A DNA stretch of 27,173 nt from an uncultured Muribaculaceae bacterium. Lineage in GTDB: Bacteria > Bacteroidota > Bacteroidia > Bacteroidales > Muribaculaceae. The position numbers and the translations under genes are program-made. The stretch covers positions 1 through 27,173 of the forward strand of contig CAJTYC010000028.1 of the NCBI GenBank assembly GCA_910584185.1. The letters are read 5' to 3'. Below, piece after piece: positions 25,468-27,173 of this stretch; position 1 is the first letter of the stretch, and each line of letters begins with the position of its first letter. The notes beneath the pieces were generated by a model. It was not told the DNA's origin and made no database searches. It saw only the letters and a program-made list of their open reading frames with translations.

Positions 25468-25809
25468 TTATACTGCCACCTTGCATGTCAAGTCGCCGAC
25501 CTTCACGATGTAGACCCCATGGGCCGGAAGTGTGAGCTGCGACTTGCCTGCAGGCAGTGTATCCGAGCTGACAAGGCGCCCTAAGATGGTGAACACCTTG
25601 ATCTGCACCTGGTGGTTGGTGACAACAAGCAGTGTGCCGCTCGCTGCCTTAATCTCAATCTCTGTCTCGCGCATGACGGTCTTGGCGTCGCTGCGCTCTG
25701 TCTTCACTTGCTCCCAACCCTTCGCCTCTGCCTGCGGTGCAACGGCGGCCATCGTGGCCGTCAGCAGCAGCGCGCCTGCAATCCATGATTTTCCGAAGAG
25801 CTGTTTCAT
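25468..25809 (-). CDS. Small secreted protein with a T9SS sorting-domain-like C-terminus
   Basis: The 113-residue product has a clear signal peptide (about 1-29, ending AEAK after a hydrophobic stretch). The last about 45 residues (VQIKVFTILGRLVSSDTLPA, then LPAHGVYIVKVGDLTCKVAV) resemble the C-terminal sorting domains of type IX secretion or the related short beta-sandwich tails of Bacteroidales surface proteins. Only about 35 residues separate signal and tail, so it is nearly a free-standing tail. It could be a degenerate remnant, a small surface protein or a fold that is merely similar. No known enzyme domain is seen. A weak promoter is at 25832-25862. Confidence 0.7.
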   Translation of the reverse strand: MKQLFGKSWIAGALLLTATMAAVAPQAEAKGWEQVKTERSDAKTVMRETEIEIKAASGTLLVVTNHQVQIKVFTILGRLVSSDTLPAGKSQLTLPAHGVYIVKVGDLTCKVAV

Positions 25810-25831
25810 CTTGTCAGTTTGTTTTATTGCG

Positions 25832-25862
25832 TAAAATTACAAAATTCTTTTCATTATATAAA
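25832..25862 (-). promoter_or_regulatory. Weak candidate promoter of the small secreted protein gene
   Basis: The minus strand has TTTA (25859-25862), 19 bases, then TAATTTTA (25832-25839). Each box differs from the consensus in its final base. Distance to the ATG at 25809 is about 25 bases, which is reasonable. Confidence 0.35.
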
Positions 25863-25917
25863 GCATATAAGCTCTTTTTTGCAACACGTTTTTTAACTTA
25901 CTCGTTTTTATGCTGTT

Positions 25918-25931
25918 TATTTTGCACGTGT
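25918..25931 (+). promoter_or_regulatory. Copy of the TATTTTGCACGTRT element
   Basis: TATTTTGCACGTGT matches 13 of 14 bases of the element found twice upstream of the zapA-region promoter (minus strand of 18067-18101). It is intergenic, between rpsA and the small secreted protein gene. A related stretch with one extra base lies at 25875-25890. Function is unknown. Confidence 0.4.
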
Positions 25932-25973
25932 CTCCGCAACTTGTGCAGTTATTTTTATCATGGCAGATGAGAC

Positions 25974-26016
25974 AGCGCATAAAATAAAGATTATATAATA
26001 AGCGCATAAAATAAAG
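25974..26016. repeat. 16-bp direct repeat downstream of rpsA
   Basis: AGCGCATAAAATAAAG occurs exactly at 25974-25989 and 26001-26016, starts 27 bases apart. On the minus strand the second copy forms the T-rich tail of the rpsA terminator, so the first looks like a duplicate of that tail. Confidence 0.8.
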
Positions 26017-26046
26017 TGTCGCGCAACATCACGCTGCGCGACACTT
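26014..26046 (-). terminator. Rho-independent terminator of rpsA
   Basis: A perfect 12-bp stem (26014-26025 with 26035-26046, core GTGTCGCGCA) with a 9-base loop lies 30 bases after the rpsA stop. On the minus strand it is followed by TTATTTTAT, a suitable U-rich tail. Confidence 0.85.
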
Positions 26047-26075
26047 CAGATATTGATAATTCAAATGTAAGTCGA

Positions 26076-27173
26076 TTACTTTTTCTCCTCTTTCTGCATC
26101 TGCTCTTTGAGGGCCTGGAGTGCGCCGAGGTCGCCGAGAGTTGTCTTCTCGATGGCCGGAGCTGCTACGCTCTCCTGCTGACGCTTCTCTGTGCGGCGGG
26201 GTGCGCTCTGTGCACGACGCTCTGCCTTAGTTGCGTCTTCAGCGATGCGGCTGTGGCTGAGGATGATGCGGCGGTTGTCCTTGTTGAACTCGATTACCTT
26301 GAAGTCGAGCTCGTCGCCGAGCTTAGCCTGTGTGCCATCTTCCTTCACGAGGTGCTTAGGAGTTGCGAAGCCTTCTACACCACCTTCAAGGCTGATAACT
26401 GCGCCCTTGTCGAGAACTTCAGTCACTTTGCCTTTGTGGATTGAGCCGACGGTGTATTCACCCTCAAACTGATCCCAAGGATTCTCCTCGAGCTGCTTGT
26501 GGCCGAGGCTTAGACGACGGTTGTCCTTGTCGATTTCGAGCACCTGTACCTCAATCTCGTTGCCCACCTGAGTGAACTCGCTGGGGTGTTTGATTTTCTT
26601 GGTCCAGCTGAGGTCAGAGATGTGGATAAGACCATCCACGCCCTCTTCGATCTCAACAAACACGCCGAAGTGTGTGAAGTTGCGCACCTTTGCAGTGTGA
26701 CGGCTGCCGATTGCATACTTCTCCTCGATGTCTTCCCAAGGATCTTTCTTGAGCTGCTTGAGGCCAAGGCTCATCTTACGCTCGTCGCGGTCGAGTGTGA
26801 GGATAACTGCCTCGATTTCGTCGCCTGCTTTCAGGAAGTCCTGTGCGCTGCGGAGGTGCTGGCTCCAGCTCATCTCGCTCACGTGTACAAGACCCTCTAC
26901 ACCGGGCTGCACCTCTACGAATGCACCGTAGTCGGCCATAACGACTACCTTACCCTTCACGTGGTCGCCCACCTTCAGGTTGGGGTCGAGGTTATCCCAA
27001 GGATGCGGCATGAGCTGCTTGATACCAAGGGCGATGCGCTTCTTCTCGTTGTCGAAGTCGATGATCACGACCTTGATGTCCTGGTCAAGCTTAACCACCT
27101 CGTGCGGATCGCTCACGCGGCCCCAGCTGAGGTCTGTGATGTGCACGAGTCCGTCTACGCCACCGAGGTCAAC
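26076..27173 (-). CDS. rpsA: 30S ribosomal protein S1 (5' end outside the window)
   Basis: The visible 365 codons are the C-terminal part of S1, which binds mRNA and helps initiation. The frame stays open to the window edge (VDLGGVDGLVHITDLSW at the very start), so the true start is to the right. One partial and three whole S1 (OB-fold) repeats are seen, with the usual GVEGLVHVSEMSW and GVDGLIHISDLSW motifs and linkers with KQL and PW residues; the last is more divergent (GVEGFATPKHL). A basic then Glu/Lys-rich tail ends in EQMQKEEKK. In Bacteroidetes, which seldom use Shine-Dalgarno sites, S1 is likely to be central to start selection. Confidence 0.96.
   Translation of the reverse strand, partial: VDLGGVDGLVHITDLSWGRVSDPHEVVKLDQDIKVVIIDFDNEKKRIALGIKQLMPHPWDNLDPNLKVGDHVKGKVVVMADYGAFVEVQPGVEGLVHVSEMSWSQHLRSAQDFLKAGDEIEAVILTLDRDERKMSLGLKQLKKDPWEDIEEKYAIGSRHTAKVRNFTHFGVFVEIEEGVDGLIHISDLSWTKKIKHPSEFTQVGNEIEVQVLEIDKDNRRLSLGHKQLEENPWDQFEGEYTVGSIHKGKVTEVLDKGAVISLEGGVEGFATPKHLVKEDGTQAKLGDELDFKVIEFNKDNRRIILSHSRIAEDATKAERRAQSAPRRTEKRQQESVAAPAIEKTTLGDLGALQALKEQMQKEEKK

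Overview
The window looks like an ordinary chromosomal stretch of a Bacteroidales bacterium, most likely of the Muribaculaceae (S24-7) type. The clues are a GldH-type gliding lipoprotein, a Bacteroidetes-style LptD, a TonB-dependent beta-barrel receptor with an N-terminal carboxypeptidase-regulatory-like domain, starts without Shine-Dalgarno sites, and several promoters of the Bacteroidetes housekeeping form (TTTG, 19-20 bases, TAnnTTTG). Family-level placement is an inference from protein flavour only. I see no tRNA, rRNA, insertion sequence, prophage or CRISPR array.

Layout. 1-325: leader of a leftward gene lying outside the window, plus a large imperfect palindrome. 326-4736 (minus strand): OPT transporter, family 2 glycosyltransferase and Wzx-type flippase in one operon. 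4855-6159 (minus): enolase, whose terminator overlaps the OPT promoter. 6418-7827 (plus): stand-alone RecD/UvrD-like helicase. 7840-7945: two 9-bp tandem arrays that are mutually complementary. 8003-10821 (minus): rplM-rpsI-rpsB-tsf translation operon with a very good promoter. 10971-18016 (minus): a long gene train, coiled-coil protein, zapA, rny (RNase Y), ricT-like PSP1 protein, gldH, M24 peptidase and cca. 18109-20919 (minus): lptD, divergent from a TonB-dependent receptor at 21231-23717 (plus). 23769-25366 (minus): ilvE followed by an HD-domain protein. 25468-25809 (minus): small secreted protein. 26076-27173 (minus): rpsA, cut by the window edge.

How the genes work together. Most of the window is core biology: glycolysis (eno), translation (rplM, rpsI, rpsB, tsf, rpsA, cca), cell division (zapA and its coiled-coil neighbour), mRNA decay (rny) and envelope assembly (lptD, gldH, flippase, glycosyltransferase). 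The most meaningful functional pairing is rny directly upstream of a ricT-like gene: in Bacillus the RicT-containing Y-complex stimulates RNase Y.

The least explained signals are in the intergenic DNA. An 8-bp repeat (ATNATGTC on the plus strand) lies in the 5' leaders of cca and rny, with shorter related repeats before lptD and the flippase gene. Other unexplained signals are the complementary 9-bp arrays after the helicase, a 127-bp palindrome with a competing third arm at 155-317, a nested hairpin after zapA, a repeated TATTTTGCACGTRT element, and a tandem 19-bp repeat before the TonB receptor. I did not find a clearly new multi-gene system. These non-coding elements and the rny-ricT pair are the best leads.
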